Assembly (NCBI GenBank): GCA_014650015.1
Contig: BMUD01000017.1
Location: 62,001 to 126,000, forward strand
Length of the DNA stretch: 64,000 bases
Source of the DNA: Streptomyces griseoloalbus
GTDB taxonomy: Bacteria > Actinomycetota > Actinomycetes > Streptomycetales > Streptomycetaceae
Reading direction: 5' to 3'
This document shows, piece by piece, positions 63,997 to 64,000 of the stretch (the stretch's first letter is position 1; each line of letters begins with the position of its first letter). The position numbers and the translations under genes are program-made. The notes below the pieces were generated by a model, which had not been told where the DNA came from, did no database searches, and saw only the letters and a program-made list of their open reading frames with translations.

Positions 63997-64000
63997 ATTC

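Overview
The window is high-GC DNA with tightly packed genes, frequent GTG starts and many 4-bp start/stop overlaps. The gene families (ectABCD, mycothiol-type TIGR03086 protein, SigE-family sigma factor, NarL-type two-component pairs, Tat-exported pectinases) point to an actinomycete, almost certainly a Streptomyces chromosome. I saw no tRNA, rRNA, transposase, integrase or cas gene.

Layout. 1-1.1 kb: end of a PiT phosphate transporter plus a small membrane protein, closed by a strong terminator. 1.3-19.8 kb: a cobalamin (B12) regulon. An AdoCbl riboswitch and a short leader ORF precede cobD-cobQ-cobN, a ChlI/ChlD-type chelatase subunit, cobO-cobB-cobI, then (after an opposing ZIP metal transporter) cobM-cobL-cbiG/cobJ-cobH-cbiX-cobC. 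A one-spacer type I-E-like CRISPR remnant lies between cobN and the chelatase gene. An approximately 70-bp tandem repeat array (about six copies) follows cobC. 20.4-24 kb (minus): amino-acid-type ABC transporter plus amidohydrolase, with a clear promoter and candidate operator. 24.1-28.9 kb: a class V aminotransferase, then ectABCD for ectoine and 5-hydroxyectoine. 28.9-32.2 kb (minus): a second class V aminotransferase, a DsbA-like protein, a DUF1349 protein and a LURP-one-like protein. 32.3-40.8 kb: two NarL-type two-component systems flanking a ketoglutarate-semialdehyde dehydrogenase/IclR divergent pair and a GNAT acetyltransferase. 41.2-42.7 kb: SigE-family sigma factor and a linked membrane protein.

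42.7-59 kb is a pectin and pectin side-chain locus. It encodes PL3 and PL1 pectate lyases, pectinesterase, a rhamnogalacturonan-acetylesterase-like SGNH hydrolase, a further esterase, a GH43 enzyme and a GH43 remnant, an ABC sugar importer (binding protein and two permeases), a Gfo/Idh dehydrogenase, a DUF6807 protein, an arabonate-dehydratase-like IlvD/Edd enzyme, a DapA-like aldolase/dehydratase and a GntR regulator. 59-64 kb: G-rich repeats, a TIGR03086 protein, an MFS exporter, an unassigned 387-aa protein and a KdgD-like 5-dehydro-4-deoxyglucarate dehydratase.

How the parts fit. The cobalamin genes cover most corrin-ring steps; uroporphyrinogen methylation, precorrin-6 reduction and nucleotide-loop assembly are not in the window. 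The extracellular pectinases would release galacturonate and arabinose oligomers for the ABC importer. The IlvD/Edd, DapA-like and KdgD-like enzymes plus the semialdehyde dehydrogenase at 34.8 kb would together form an oxidative, non-phosphorylating route from sugar acids to 2-oxoglutarate. That pathway assignment is inference from family membership.
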